A DNA stretch of 64,000 bases from Microvirga sp052114605 (GTDB taxonomy: Bacteria; Pseudomonadota; Alphaproteobacteria; Rhizobiales; Beijerinckiaceae). The translations under genes and the position numbers were made by a program. The notes under the pieces were generated by a model, which ran no database searches, was not told where the DNA came from, and saw only the letters and a program-made list of their open reading frames with translations. Below are positions 1-9,000 of this stretch, piece after piece. Numbering within the stretch: position 1 is the first letter of the stretch; each line of letters begins with the position of its first letter. The DNA lies in the NCBI RefSeq assembly GCF_052114605.1, contig NZ_JBFRFB010000002.1, forward strand, positions 62,001-126,000, in the 5' to 3' direction.

Positions 1-564
1 CGCCTTCATCTCCGTGTAGGAATAGGCGGCGCCGGTCGGGTTCGAGGGCGAGTTGAGGATGATCCACTTGGTCTTGGGCGTAATCGCGCGATCGAGATCG
101 CCCGCCTGGAGCTTGAAGTTGTGCTCCATCGTGCAATCGACGAATACCGGCTTGCCGCCGCAGAGCACCACCATTTCCGGATAAGACACCCAGTAGGGAG
201 CAGGCACAATGACCTCGTCGCCCGGGTTCAGGGTGGCGAGCAGCGCGTTGTAGATCACGTGCTTGCCGCCGGTGGACACGATGGTCTGCGAGGGCTTGTA
301 GTCCAGGCCATTCTCGCGCTTGAACTTGCGGGAAATGGCCTCGCGCAGCGGCACGATGCCGGAGACAGGCGTGTACTTCGTCTCGCCGCGGCGGATGGCG
401 GCGATGGCCGCTTCCTTGATGTTGTCGGGCGTGTCGAAATCTGGCTCGCCGACGGACAGGCTGATTACGTCCCGACCCTGGGCTTTGAGATCCCGCGCTT
501 TCTGCGTGATGACGATGGTTGCAGACGGCTTGATGCGCGAGAGGGCGTCAGACAAAAAGCCCAT
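1..564 (-). CDS. aatA: Class I aspartate aminotransferase, C-terminus beyond window
   Basis: PLP-dependent fold-type I aminotransferase, probably converting aspartate and 2-oxoglutarate to oxaloacetate and glutamate in the cytosol; some alphaproteobacterial members also use prephenate. Only the first 188 codons are present, reading off the left edge. The N-terminus MGFLSDALSRIKPSATI is typical, followed by an SVGEPDFDTP motif near residue 40, a TGGKHVIYNALLA segment near 100 and a SPSNPTGA substrate/PLP motif near 175. The start ATG at 564 has a GGAGG six bases upstream. The PLP lysine lies outside the window. A related subgroup Ib transaminase with another amino-acid preference cannot be excluded. 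Confidence 0.9.
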   Translation of the reverse strand, partial: MGFLSDALSRIKPSATIVITQKARDLKAQGRDVISLSVGEPDFDTPDNIKEAAIAAIRRGETKYTPVSGIVPLREAISRKFKRENGLDYKPSQTIVSTGGKHVIYNALLATLNPGDEVIVPAPYWVSYPEMVVLCGGKPVFVDCTMEHNFKLQAGDLDRAITPKTKWIILNSPSNPTGAAYSYTEMKA

Positions 565-686
565 GGGAATCCTCCGATTGGGGCGGTAAGAAGGGAGCGT
601 GACGGGGGCGGACCCTAATCCGCTCAAGCTGTCCAAGCAAGCAAAACAGCCCCGTTGAAGGGGTTTTTGAGGAGCCGCCGTTTCCC

Positions 687-1667
687 ATGACAATATCCGT
701 GACCCGCCGCCTCGCGCTCGGCCTTTTCGCCGGCGCGGCCCTTCTTTCCACCGCTGCCGTCGCGCAGACCTATCCCAGCCGTGTGATCAAGATGGTGGTC
801 CCCTACCCGGCGGGCGGGCCAACGGACGTGATCGCCCGCATCGTGGCCGAGGAAATGGGCAAGGATCTCGGCCAGAACGTGATCGTCGAGAACCTGGCCG
901 GCGCCTCCGGCGCCGTCGGCACCCGGACTGTGGCGCGCGCCGAGCCGGATGGCTACACCATTGTGTTCGGCAACAATCAGACTCACGGGAACAACATGTT
1001 CCTGCTGAAAGAGCCCGGCTATGACGCGGTGAAGGACTTTGCTCCTCTCGCAGGCGCCGGCGCGTTCGAGCATGTCTTCGTGGTGAAGAACGACCTGCCG
1101 GCCAAGACCATCCCCGAGCTGATCGAACTCGCCAAGAAGGACCCCACCAAGCTGAATTACGGCTCCACCGGTGTCGGCTCAGGCTCGCATCTGGCGACCG
1201 AACTCTTCATGACGCGCACCGGCACCAAGATGACGCACGTGCCCTTCCGGGGCGCTGCTCCCCTGGTGACGGAGCTCATGGCCGGGCGCATCGACGTGTC
1301 GAATTCGACCCTTCCGAGCGTGCTCAGCCAGTTCCAGGCCGGCCAGATGCGCGCCATCGGCATCGCAAGCCCGCAGCGCAACCCACAGGCTCCTGACGTT
1401 CCGACCCTGCGCGAGCAGGGCATCACCAATGCGGATGCGGAATCCTGGGCCGCCTTCTTCGCGCCGGTGAACACGCCCAAGCCCGTTCTCGACAAGCTGT
1501 CGGGCATGATCATCGCGATCCTCAACAAGCCCGACGTGAAGGAGCGCATCACAAAGCTCGGCTTTACTTTGAACGTGCGCGATCCCGACACCTTCAAGCC
1601 CTACCTGGAAAAGGAAATCCAGACCTGGGCCGAGATCATCAAAGCCGCAGGCATCAAAGCTGAATAA
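687..1667 (+). CDS. Tripartite tricarboxylate transporter (Bug-family) substrate-binding protein
   Basis: Periplasmic solute-binding protein of the Bug/TctC family (326 residues, usual size), which captures carboxylates for a TctAB-type permease. A signal peptide covers about residues 1-26, ending in AVAQ. The mature protein starts with the family motif YPSRVIKMVVPYPAGG, followed by GPTDVIAR and the later HVPFRGAAPLVTELMAGR segment. No tctA/tctB membrane genes lie beside it, so it is an orphan receptor, as is common for this expanded family. It is divergent from the aminotransferase. The ligand cannot be predicted from sequence. Confidence 0.92.
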   Translation: MTISVTRRLALGLFAGAALLSTAAVAQTYPSRVIKMVVPYPAGGPTDVIARIVAEEMGKDLGQNVIVENLAGASGAVGTRTVARAEPDGYTIVFGNNQTHGNNMFLLKEPGYDAVKDFAPLAGAGAFEHVFVVKNDLPAKTIPELIELAKKDPTKLNYGSTGVGSGSHLATELFMTRTGTKMTHVPFRGAAPLVTELMAGRIDVSNSTLPSVLSQFQAGQMRAIGIASPQRNPQAPDVPTLREQGITNADAESWAAFFAPVNTPKPVLDKLSGMIIAILNKPDVKERITKLGFTLNVRDPDTFKPYLEKEIQTWAEIIKAAGIKAE

Positions 1668-1689
1668 CCTGAGCGATCATCACAGGCGA

Positions 1690-1724
1690 CAGATGGCCGG
1701 GCTTGCCCCGGTCATCTGCATTTT
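1690..1724 (+). terminator. Rho-independent terminator after the Bug-family gene
   Basis: An 11-bp near-perfect stem (AGATGGCCGGG pairing with CCCGGTCATCT) with a short loop is followed by CATTTT. It sits 23 bases after the TAA of the binding-protein gene. The same GGCCGGG hairpin type recurs at about 16.29 kb and, in a related form, at 25.99 kb. Confidence 0.6.
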
Positions 1725-1834
1725 AAGGATCGAACGCTCTCCTCAATCTTGCCCGCTCACGGTCAAAATGGTTAATGATTAGTTAACGCGGGCACTTAGC
1801 CAAGACTTTGAATGAATGACTTCAGTCCGCACCT

Positions 1835-1859
1835 GGAACTTTCTTGAGTCACAGAGGTT
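1835..1859 (+). promoter_or_regulatory. Candidate EcfG-type promoter (one mismatch)
   Basis: GGAAC, 16 bases, then GGTT: the alphaproteobacterial general stress promoter (GGAAC-N16/17-CGTT) with one mismatch in the -10 element. It ends about 40 bases before the start of the small exported peptide gene at 1901. One-mismatch matches are expected a few times by chance per window, so position is the main support. Confidence 0.4.
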
Positions 1860-1900
1860 TTTTATCCAAACCCACCTTGGCCTCTTAAGGGGAAGAGCCC

Positions 1901-2092
1901 ATGAAAACCTTTCGCTCAAGAAACACCTGCCATGTGGCATCCCGTGTCCATCGCGTCGACGCGCAGCAGCAGAATCGCTGGTCTCTGGCGCTGATCATGA
2001 TCATGGGACTTGCGACGCTCTCGGTCCTCGCGACCACGCAATCCCTGTCGGCCCAGGACACGAATACTGTCCACGTCTATTCGCACCGGTAA
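1901..2092 (+). CDS. Small hypothetical protein with one hydrophobic segment
   Basis: A 63-residue protein of unknown function. An arginine/glutamine-rich N-terminal region of about 26 residues is followed by a hydrophobic stretch (SLALIMIMGLATLSVLATT), then SLSAQDTN, which resembles a signal-peptidase site. It could be an exported short peptide or a single-pass membrane protein. A purine-rich AAGGGGAAGAG lies before the ATG. A possible EcfG-type promoter sits upstream. No family was recognised; it could be a non-coding frame, but the binding site and signal-like sequence argue for a gene. Confidence 0.45.
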   Translation: MKTFRSRNTCHVASRVHRVDAQQQNRWSLALIMIMGLATLSVLATTQSLSAQDTNTVHVYSHR

Positions 2093-2171
2093 CGCTGGAG
2101 TGATGGGCGGCATAGTTGACGCCCTGGCCTGAAAGGTTAGCTCTCCGAACCTGGACTGACGGAGAGTTTTG

Positions 2172-3311
2172 ATGACGATACCCCGCCTTGCCCTCGCCTG
2201 CGCCCTGACCTTCGCCGCAATCCCTGCGACCCTCGCCCAGGACACGCAGCGCCTTCGTACCGACAAGGTCGAAGTGATCGTCGAAACCTTCGCCCGGGGC
2301 CTTCAGAACCCTTGGAGCCTCGCCTTCCTTCCCGACAACAGAATGCTCGTGACGGAAAAGCCCGGCCGCCTGCGCATCGTCTCAGCGGACGGAGACTTGT
2401 CAGAGCCCATCAAGGGTCTGCCCCGCATCTCGGCGCGCGGCCAGGGCGGACTTCTCGATGTGATCCTCGATCCCAATTTCACCCAGAACCGCCTCATCTA
2501 CATGAGCTTCGCGGAGGATCGGGGCGAAGGCAAAAACGGCACGAGCGTGGCCCGAGCCCGCCTGAGCCAGGATGGGACATCGCTCGAGGACACGCAGGTC
2601 ATCTTCCGCCAGGAGCCGTCTTATTCAGGCACACAGCATTTCGGCTCACGCCTCGTCTTTGCCCGCGACGGCAATCTTTTCGTGACCCTCGGCGAGCGCA
2701 ACGACCTGCGCGATCAGGCCCAGAATCTCAACAACCACCTCGGCAAAATCGTGCGCATCAAGCCGACCGGCGGGGCCGCGTCTGATAACCCGTTCCTTAA
2801 CCGCGAGGATGCGCGTCCGGAGATCTGGTCGTCCGGCCATCGCAACGTGCAATCGGCGGCCATCAATCCGAAAACGGGTGAGCTTTGGGTCGCCGAGCAT
2901 GGCGCGCGCGGTGGCGACGAGGTCAACATTCCCCAGAAAGGCAAGAATTACGGCTGGCCCGTGATTTCCTATGGCGTGCATTATTCCGGTGGGAAGATCG
3001 GCGAAGGCTCGGCGAAGGCGGGCATGGAACAGCCGGTCTATTACTGGGATCCGTCGATCGCCCCTTCGGGCATGGCCTTTTATACCGGCGACAAGTTCCC
3101 GGCTTGGCGCGGCAGCGTTCTCGTCGGCGCGCTGGCGGGCAAGCTCCTGTCGCGGCTCGAGACCAGCGGCAACAAGGTGACCGGCGAAGAGCGGGTGCTC
3201 CAGAACCTCGGCGAGCGTATACGCGACGTGCGCCAGGGGCCGGATGGCCTGGTCTATCTGCTTACAGATTCCCAGCAGGGCCGCATTCTACGGATGAAGC
3301 CGGCGGAATAG
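2172..3311 (+). CDS. PQQ-dependent aldose sugar dehydrogenase, exported
   Basis: Soluble periplasmic quinoprotein of the glucose/sorbosone dehydrogenase (GSDH, YliI/Asd-like) family, oxidising aldose sugars with PQQ. A signal peptide ends at about residue 23 (ATLAQ). The propeller begins with NPWSLAFLPDNRMLVTEKPG and contains the family segment GTQHFGSRLVFARDG near residue 155 and WVAEHGARGGDEVN near 240, followed by NYGWP. Length of 379 residues is normal. The ATG at 2172 has GGAGAG five bases upstream; a TTG one codon earlier is less likely. No PQQ synthesis genes are nearby, so the cofactor must come from elsewhere. Confidence 0.93.
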   Translation: MTIPRLALACALTFAAIPATLAQDTQRLRTDKVEVIVETFARGLQNPWSLAFLPDNRMLVTEKPGRLRIVSADGDLSEPIKGLPRISARGQGGLLDVILDPNFTQNRLIYMSFAEDRGEGKNGTSVARARLSQDGTSLEDTQVIFRQEPSYSGTQHFGSRLVFARDGNLFVTLGERNDLRDQAQNLNNHLGKIVRIKPTGGAASDNPFLNREDARPEIWSSGHRNVQSAAINPKTGELWVAEHGARGGDEVNIPQKGKNYGWPVISYGVHYSGGKIGEGSAKAGMEQPVYYWDPSIAPSGMAFYTGDKFPAWRGSVLVGALAGKLLSRLETSGNKVTGEERVLQNLGERIRDVRQGPDGLVYLLTDSQQGRILRMKPAE

Positions 3312-3318
3312 GCCACTT

Positions 3319-3639
3319 TTACCCGCGCGGCCCGAACAGGATGATCGCCGCACCGGCAAGACAAAAGGCGCCGCCGGCCAGATCCCAGCGGTCCGGACGG
3401 GTACTCTCCACGCCCCAGAGCCAGAGGAGCGAAGCCACGATATAGATGCCGCCATAGGCCGCATAAGCGCGCCCCGCGGCATCGCTGGGGGCAAGCGTCA
3501 GCAGATAGGCGAAAAACGCCAGAGAGCCCATCCCAGGCACGAGCCACCACGCGGATTTGTCCAGGCGCAGCCACGCCCAAAATGCGAAGCATCCCGCGAT
3601 TTCGGCAAAAGCCGCACCGGCATAGATGGCGAAGGCCAT
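3319..3639 (-). CDS. YnfA family (UPF0060) small membrane protein
   Basis: A 106-residue integral membrane protein with four predicted transmembrane segments, matching the UPF0060/YnfA family in length and in motifs such as YAAYGGIYIVASLLWLW and the N-terminal AEIAGCFAFWAWLRL. The family resembles small multidrug resistance (EmrE-like) transporters, but its substrate is not firmly established. Its start lies 3 bases after the end of the DUF486 gene (3643), so the two small membrane genes form one minus-strand unit. It converges with the sugar dehydrogenase gene, leaving seven bases between the stops. Confidence 0.88.
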   Translation of the reverse strand: MAFAIYAGAAFAEIAGCFAFWAWLRLDKSAWWLVPGMGSLAFFAYLLTLAPSDAAGRAYAAYGGIYIVASLLWLWGVESTRPDRWDLAGGAFCLAGAAIILFGPRG

Positions 3640-3642
3640 CGT

Positions 3643-3984
3643 TTATTTGCCGTGGAAGATGAAGGCCGCGCCGCCGGCGATCAGGCAGAAGCCGATCAGA
3701 TGATTCCAGCCCAGCGGCTCCTTGAGGTAGAGCACCGAGAAGCCTGCGAAGACCAGAAGGGTGATGACCTCCTGCATCGTCTTCAGCTCCGCCGCCGAAT
3801 AGACCTCGGACCCGATGCGGTTAGCGGGTACGGCCAGCCAATACTCGAAAAACGCGATGCCCCAGCTCACGATCACGGCCACCCAGAGCGCCGTTGTCTT
3901 GAACTTCAGGTGCCCATACCAGGCAAAGGTCATGAAGACATTCGATGCGACGAGCATCAGTACAGGCGAGACATGTGGATTCAT
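3643..3984 (-). CDS. DUF486 (DMT superfamily) membrane protein
   Basis: A 113-residue protein with four hydrophobic helices (for example MLVASNVFMTFAWYGHLKF and ITLLVFAGFSVLYL) and the DUF486 hallmark SWGIAFFEYWLAVPANRIGS. DUF486 belongs to the drug/metabolite transporter superfamily; no substrate is known. It is the first gene of a two-gene unit with the YnfA homologue. Pairing of two short four-helix proteins recalls heteromeric SMR transporters; a joint complex is only an inference. Confidence 0.85.
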   Translation of the reverse strand: MNPHVSPVLMLVASNVFMTFAWYGHLKFKTTALWVAVIVSWGIAFFEYWLAVPANRIGSEVYSAAELKTMQEVITLLVFAGFSVLYLKEPLGWNHLIGFCLIAGGAAFIFHGK

Positions 3985-4123
3985 GGGATGGCCGGGATTT
4001 GGAGATTGCGAAAGACCAAAGTGAGATTGCGACCTGCCCTATTCTTCTGGATGGCAGTGTCAAGACACCCGCGAAGCCCGGATAGGATATGTCGCAGGAG
4101 CCACAGGCGCGGGGGATGCAGTA

Positions 4124-4954
4124 TCAGCACAAGGCGGCTTGCGCGCCGCCCCTCGGTGGCCGGCAGGCTTGCCGCGAAGGAACAGGCCGGGCATTGAGGC
4201 GTGCCAGCACCTCCGACCCGCCAGCGATTTGCGGATTGGACGGATCGAAACCCTCTCGTCTTTCGCGCTGTGTGACAAGACTGCGCGCCGTCTCGAATGC
4301 CAGATCGAGGCGAGGCTCCTTGCGCACGGCCTTGTTGAAGAATGCATCCCCGAAATAAGTCCAGGTCGCGCCATCGCGGCAGCCGAAGGAGGGCCTGTCG
4401 GCAGCGGCCGCCGTGATCACGAGCGTGCGCGGATCGGCCAGGGCATTGGCGAAGACGCCCGAATAGCAGGCCGAGACGATGAGGATGCGGTGCCTGGCCT
4501 TGGTCTCGTTCAACAGAACCTTCACGTCATCCGGCGTCATGAGCTGCGTGTCCTGCCCTGCCACGATACCGATGCCCTCAGGCGCCCCATGCGAGGTCAG
4601 CGCGAGCGCCACGATGTCTTCCGCCGGATCGATGACCTGTCCGGTCGCCCGCGCAGCGGCGAGCAGGGCTGGCGGTGTCGCGCCGAAGCGGCGCTTGGTG
4701 TTGAAGTGCACAATCGTGCGGCCCTTCGAACCAAGCTGCGTTTCGAGGATGCGCGCAGCCCCCTTCGCTTCGCTCTCGAACACGCTCTGCGAACCCCACA
4801 ACCCGAAGGAGAGAACATAGACATCGACCTGCCCCGGCCTTTGCGGCTGGAGGTCGAAACGGTTGGCAAGGCCCCTGGATTGAGCCGAGGCCCCAGTCAC
4901 GCCATCGGCGGACAGCAAGGCTGCGATCAGGGAAAGCATAAGGAACCGGCGCAT
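4124..4954 (-). CDS. Exported C13/caspase-like cysteine peptidase
   Basis: A 276-residue protein with an N-terminal signal peptide (cleavage near ASAQ, residue 25). It carries the clan CD catalytic pair: His in LALTSHGAPEG near residue 120 and Cys in ILIVSACYSGVF near 162, both preceded by hydrophobic beta strands. This fits peptidase family C13 (legumain-like) proteins of Rhizobiales. The later AAADRPSFGCRDGATWTYFGDAF segment is also typical of them. Expected location is the periplasm. Substrate and activation are unknown. The last 15 residues are Arg/Pro/Cys-rich. It appears monocistronic. Confidence 0.82.
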   Translation of the reverse strand: MRRFLMLSLIAALLSADGVTGASAQSRGLANRFDLQPQRPGQVDVYVLSFGLWGSQSVFESEAKGAARILETQLGSKGRTIVHFNTKRRFGATPPALLAAARATGQVIDPAEDIVALALTSHGAPEGIGIVAGQDTQLMTPDDVKVLLNETKARHRILIVSACYSGVFANALADPRTLVITAAAADRPSFGCRDGATWTYFGDAFFNKAVRKEPRLDLAFETARSLVTQRERREGFDPSNPQIAGGSEVLARLNARPVPSRQACRPPRGGAQAALC

Positions 4955-5090
4955 GACGACCTTTTTCTCTGTCAGAACATCCTAACAGCCATACCGTTTC
5001 ATGGGAAAGGGCATCGAAAGCTGAACCGAAAGCCCTCTGAACGGTTTCCCTTGTCACAGAATTCAAAACCAATTTTCGAAGAGGGTTTCG

Positions 5091-5480
5091 ATGGATATCG
5101 CGCTGGACAAGGTTTGCGAACTCATTCTCCGGGTCAGGGCTATCGACGTTAAGGAAGGGATGACCGATCCGGCTTCGGGCTCCAACCCCATCGATGACGG
5201 CGCTATCGACGCCCTCACCACCTCCCCCGACGACGCTACGGAAGACGAACTGCGCGACGTGATCGCCGGCCTCAATGACGACGAGCGCGCCGATCTCATC
5301 GCCCTCGTCTATATCGGCCGCGGCGACATGGAGCCGGAAGAATGGGGCGATGCCGTGCGCCTTGCACGCGAGCGTGAGGAGGCGAACTCCGTTTCGACCG
5401 CCGATTGGCTGATCGGCATCCCGAGCCTTGCAGATCTCCTGGATGAGGGCCTCAACTCCATGGGGCGCAGCTGCATCTGA
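5091..5480 (+). CDS. DUF3775 domain-containing acidic protein
   Basis: A 129-residue acidic cytosolic protein. The segment LNDDERADLIALVYIGRGD (about residues 61-79), followed by EPEEWGDAVRLARE, is the conserved DUF3775 core. The C-terminal IPSLADLLDEGL helix is also shared by the family. Function is unknown. The ATG follows an AGAGGG sequence. It is divergent from the C13 peptidase gene and stands alone. Confidence 0.8.
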   Translation: MDIALDKVCELILRVRAIDVKEGMTDPASGSNPIDDGAIDALTTSPDDATEDELRDVIAGLNDDERADLIALVYIGRGDMEPEEWGDAVRLAREREEANSVSTADWLIGIPSLADLLDEGLNSMGRSCI

Positions 5481-5674
5481 GCGTGCACCACGTTCGGCGC
5501 TCCTGATCCAACGCCGGACTTGAGATGTCTGGCGTTCAATTTCACGTGTCTATGAGGCTGATCACAGACATTCCTCTCGTATTGGTGTGCATGAGATCGA
5601 CGGCACGGTGACGGTGCCCTATTTGCGACACCAAGCAAGACAACAATCATATCCATAAATGCATGGAGGATGTC

Positions 5675-5902
5675 ATGTCTCCGCGTTCCCCTGATGACAC
5701 GCATGAGGACGACATGCAGGACAAGATCCTGCACGCCGTTCACAATGCGTTGGACGAAACTCACGAATCTCAGAAAGAACCCGCTTCCGTGGATGAGGAA
5801 GCCCCTGCCGAAAAGGCGAAGCAGGTCGAATTCATCGAGACCACGGTCGAACTCGACCGTGTGGCCGTCTATCTCAAGGGGCCGACCGCGTTCAGTGCCT
5901 GA
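5675..5902 (+). CDS. Small acidic hypothetical protein
   Basis: A 75-residue, strongly acidic protein (MSPRSPDDTHEDDMQD at the start) with a later EFIETTVELDRVAVYLKGP segment that may form a beta hairpin. The chosen ATG at 5675 has a GGAGG five bases upstream; an in-frame ATG at 5663 overlaps that site and is less likely. No family was recognised. Its composition matches the host GC level, unlike the restriction-modification gene that follows. Confidence 0.5.
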   Translation: MSPRSPDDTHEDDMQDKILHAVHNALDETHESQKEPASVDEEAPAEKAKQVEFIETTVELDRVAVYLKGPTAFSA

Positions 5903-5992
5903 GTGGCCCACCCTTCCTTCATAATCATCCCCTCATTCTGTCCCAATACCCATGATCCCTAGCCCATGGTGCAGGCGACTGTGAGTTAACTA

Positions 5993-6078
5993 TAACCTTA
6001 GGTAGATCAAAAATATCTTCAGAAACCATTGGTTGCTATATGCAACACTGATACGTCTAGGCGCACAACCTAAGATTA
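5993..6078. promoter_or_regulatory. AT-rich control region with palindrome and flanking inverted repeat
   Basis: Directly before the type IIG gene lies an AT-rich stretch. It contains the perfect palindrome GTTGC-TATAT-GCAAC (6032-6046). Around it, TAACCTTAGGT (5993-6003) and ACCTAAGATTA (6068-6078) form an 11-base inverted repeat with one mismatch. The arrangement looks like promoter/operator DNA, but no regulator gene is adjacent. Confidence refers to the structure, not to its function. Confidence 0.4.
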
Positions 6079-6087
6079 TGTGCGCCC

Positions 6088-9000
6088 GTGAGTACAACTT
6101 CCTCCTCCTGCCCTCTTCCTGTCGAGAACTTCATCGCCCGTTGGACAGCCCGTGAAGGCGGCGCCGAGCGTGCGAATTATCAGATGTTCCTCTCGGAACT
6201 CTGCGATATTCTCGAAGTGCCGCGGCCGGATCCTGCAGGTAACGAACGCGAGTTGAACGATTACGTGTTCGAACGCGCCGTGCGCCCACGCGACAGCGAA
6301 GGCGTTACGGCGTCCAGACGTATCGATCTCTAGAAAAACGCCTTCATCCTCGAGGCCAAGCAGTCCCGCCTGCCAGGCAAGAAGAATGCCATTCCTGGCC
6401 AGCTCTCCCTACTGGCAGAGGAGCCAACTGAGCTCGGCAAACGCAGCATCGCGCGCGGGTGGGACGTGATGATGAAGAATGCGCGTCAGCAGGCGGAATC
6501 TTATGTCTTCTTGCTCGATGCCAACCACCCTGCACCACCCTTCATCGTTGTTTGCGATGTCGGCCATTGCCTTGAGCTTTACGCCGATTTCACGGGCACG
6601 GGGCGCGCCTACGGTCACTTCCCGGACCGCAACGGCTTTCGCATCTACATGGAAGATCTGCGCAAGGAAGAGGTGCGCGTTCTTCTCAAGCGCATCTGGC
6701 TTGAACCGCATTCCCTCGATCCCTCGAAAGAGGCGGCGCGCGTCACCCGCGACATCGCCAGGCGTCTTGCTCAGGTAAGCAAAGCCCTTGAAGAGCGCGG
6801 CTGTGATCCGGAAGATGTGGCTCATTTCCTCATGCGCTGTCTTTTTACGATGTTCGCCGAGGATGTAGGGCTTCTGCCGCCCGACAGCCTCAGAGGCCTG
6901 CTGGAAAAAAGCGTCAAGGACCCCTCTCATTTCCCACATCGCCTGAAAGCGCTTTGGCAGGAGATGGAAAAGGGCGAGACATACAGCCATGTCATCGAAG
7001 CACGCGTGCGCCATTTCAACGGGGGCCTGTTCAAGGACACAACCGTGTTCGATCTGGACCGCGAAGAGATCGGGGAGCTCCTGGCTGCCGCGCGCTATTC
7101 CTGGACCGAGGTAGACCCGGCGATCTTCGGCACGCTGCTGGAGCAGGCGCTCGACAAGACGGAGCGCAAGAAGCTCGGCGCGCATTACACGCCTCGCGCC
7201 TATGTGCAGCGCCTCGTGGAAGCAACCGTCATGGAGCCGTTGCGTGAGGATTGGCAGAAGGTCATGCGCAAGGCCGAGCATGCGAAGGATACCGGTGATG
7301 AAAAGGCAGCGGTCGCGATTGTCCGCAATTTCCATCGCCAACTATGCACCACGCGGGTCTTGGATCCGGCATGCGGAACAGGGAATTTTCTTTACGTATC
7401 GCTGGAGCTGATGAAGAAGCTCGAAGGCGAAGTGCTGGAAACCCTCGCCCAGCTTGGCGAACCGGAAAGCATGGGCCTCGAAAGAGAAACGGTCGATCCG
7501 CACCAACTCCTCGGCCTGGAGCTGAACCCACGCGCCGCAGCCATCGCGGAACTCGTGGTGTGGATCGGTTACCTGCAGCAGCACTACCGCACCCGCAACG
7601 GCCATCCGTCAGAGCCTATCCTGCGCGCCTTCGAGAATATCAATTTCGGCAAGCGCCTGGGCTACGACGCGGTGCTGACATGGGATGGATATCCATCGCC
7701 ACAGGTGGTGGAGAAGGATGGCAAGCTAGTCGAGACATATCCGAATGCGCGACGGCCTGTGTGGCCGGAAGCGGAGTTCATCGTGGGAAATCCGCCATTT
7801 CTTGGCAAGGGGGCTGCGATGCGTGGACCACTAGGCGATGCCTATGTTGATGCACTTTGGACTGCGCACCCTCAAATGAATGAGAGTGCTGATTTCGTGC
7901 TATACTGGTGGGACAAAGCAGCAGAAATGCTAACGCAGAAGAACGCGACGCTTCGACGTTTTGGATTAGTGACCACCAACTCTATTTCACAAACGTTTAA
8001 TCGTCGTGTTCTTGAGCGCCATCTGGGAGAAGAAAGTCAAATAAGCTTGGCTTTTGCAATTCCCGATCACCCTTGGACAAAATCTACTAAGGATGCCGCA
8101 GCTGTAAGAATCGCTATGACTGTCGCATCATCTGCTTCGTCCCAAGGTTCACTATATGAAGTTGTATCTGAGAGAGGCTTGGAAACAGATGAGCCACATC
8201 TGACATTCTCAGTCAGACACGGAAAGATAAACCCCGATTTGACAGTTGGAGCTGAGGTTAGCCGAGCTAGACCTCTTCAAGCTACCGAAGGTCTATCTTG
8301 GAATGGAGTAATGCTCGCTGGAAAAGGCTTCGTACTGTCAGATACAGAGCGAGCGCATATCTGCGCAACCGATAACGGAAAATCTACGCAATTTATAAAG
8401 CGTTTCATCAATGGAAGCGATTTGGTCGGAACTGCGAAGAGGTGTTACATTATCGACTTCTTTGGCATCGATGATAGCCATGCCAGATCTAATGCGCCAA
8501 GTGCCTATCAACATGTTCTATCAACGGTAAAGCCGGAAAGAGATAAATCCAGAGATACTATGTTCCGTGAAAGATGGTGGCTATTTGGGCGCCCGCGTCC
8601 GGATTTAAGAAAAGCGCTATCTGGCATTGAGCGCTATATTGGAACGACTGAAACATCAAAACATCGTTTGTTTCAGTTCATAGATAAAAAAGTTGTTCCT
8701 GATCACATGGTTATTGCCATTGCATCTGATGATGCATTGATGCTTGGATACCTTTCTTCACGTCAACATATCTGTTGGGCGCTACGTGCGGGCGGCTGGC
8801 TTGGCATAGGAAACGACCCTCGATACTCGAAGTCTCGTTGCTTTGACCCATTTCCCTTCCCTGATCCATCCGAATCCCTAAAGTCCCAAATCCGCGTCGT
8901 CGCTGAAGAACTCGACGCCTTTCGCAAAGTGCATCAAGCCGAGCATCCTAAGCTCACGCTGACGCAGATGTACAATGTGTTGGAGAAGCTCAAGGCCAAC

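Noticed and set aside
650..668. CCCC-GTTGAA-GGGG-TTTTT before the Bug-family gene
   Set aside because: The stem has only four pairs and no plus-strand gene precedes it, so a terminator or attenuator call is not supported.
6244..6258. GAAC-N7-GAAC, an exact LexA-type direct repeat
   Set aside because: It lies inside the coding frame of the restriction gene. About two such matches are expected by chance in 64 kb on both strands.
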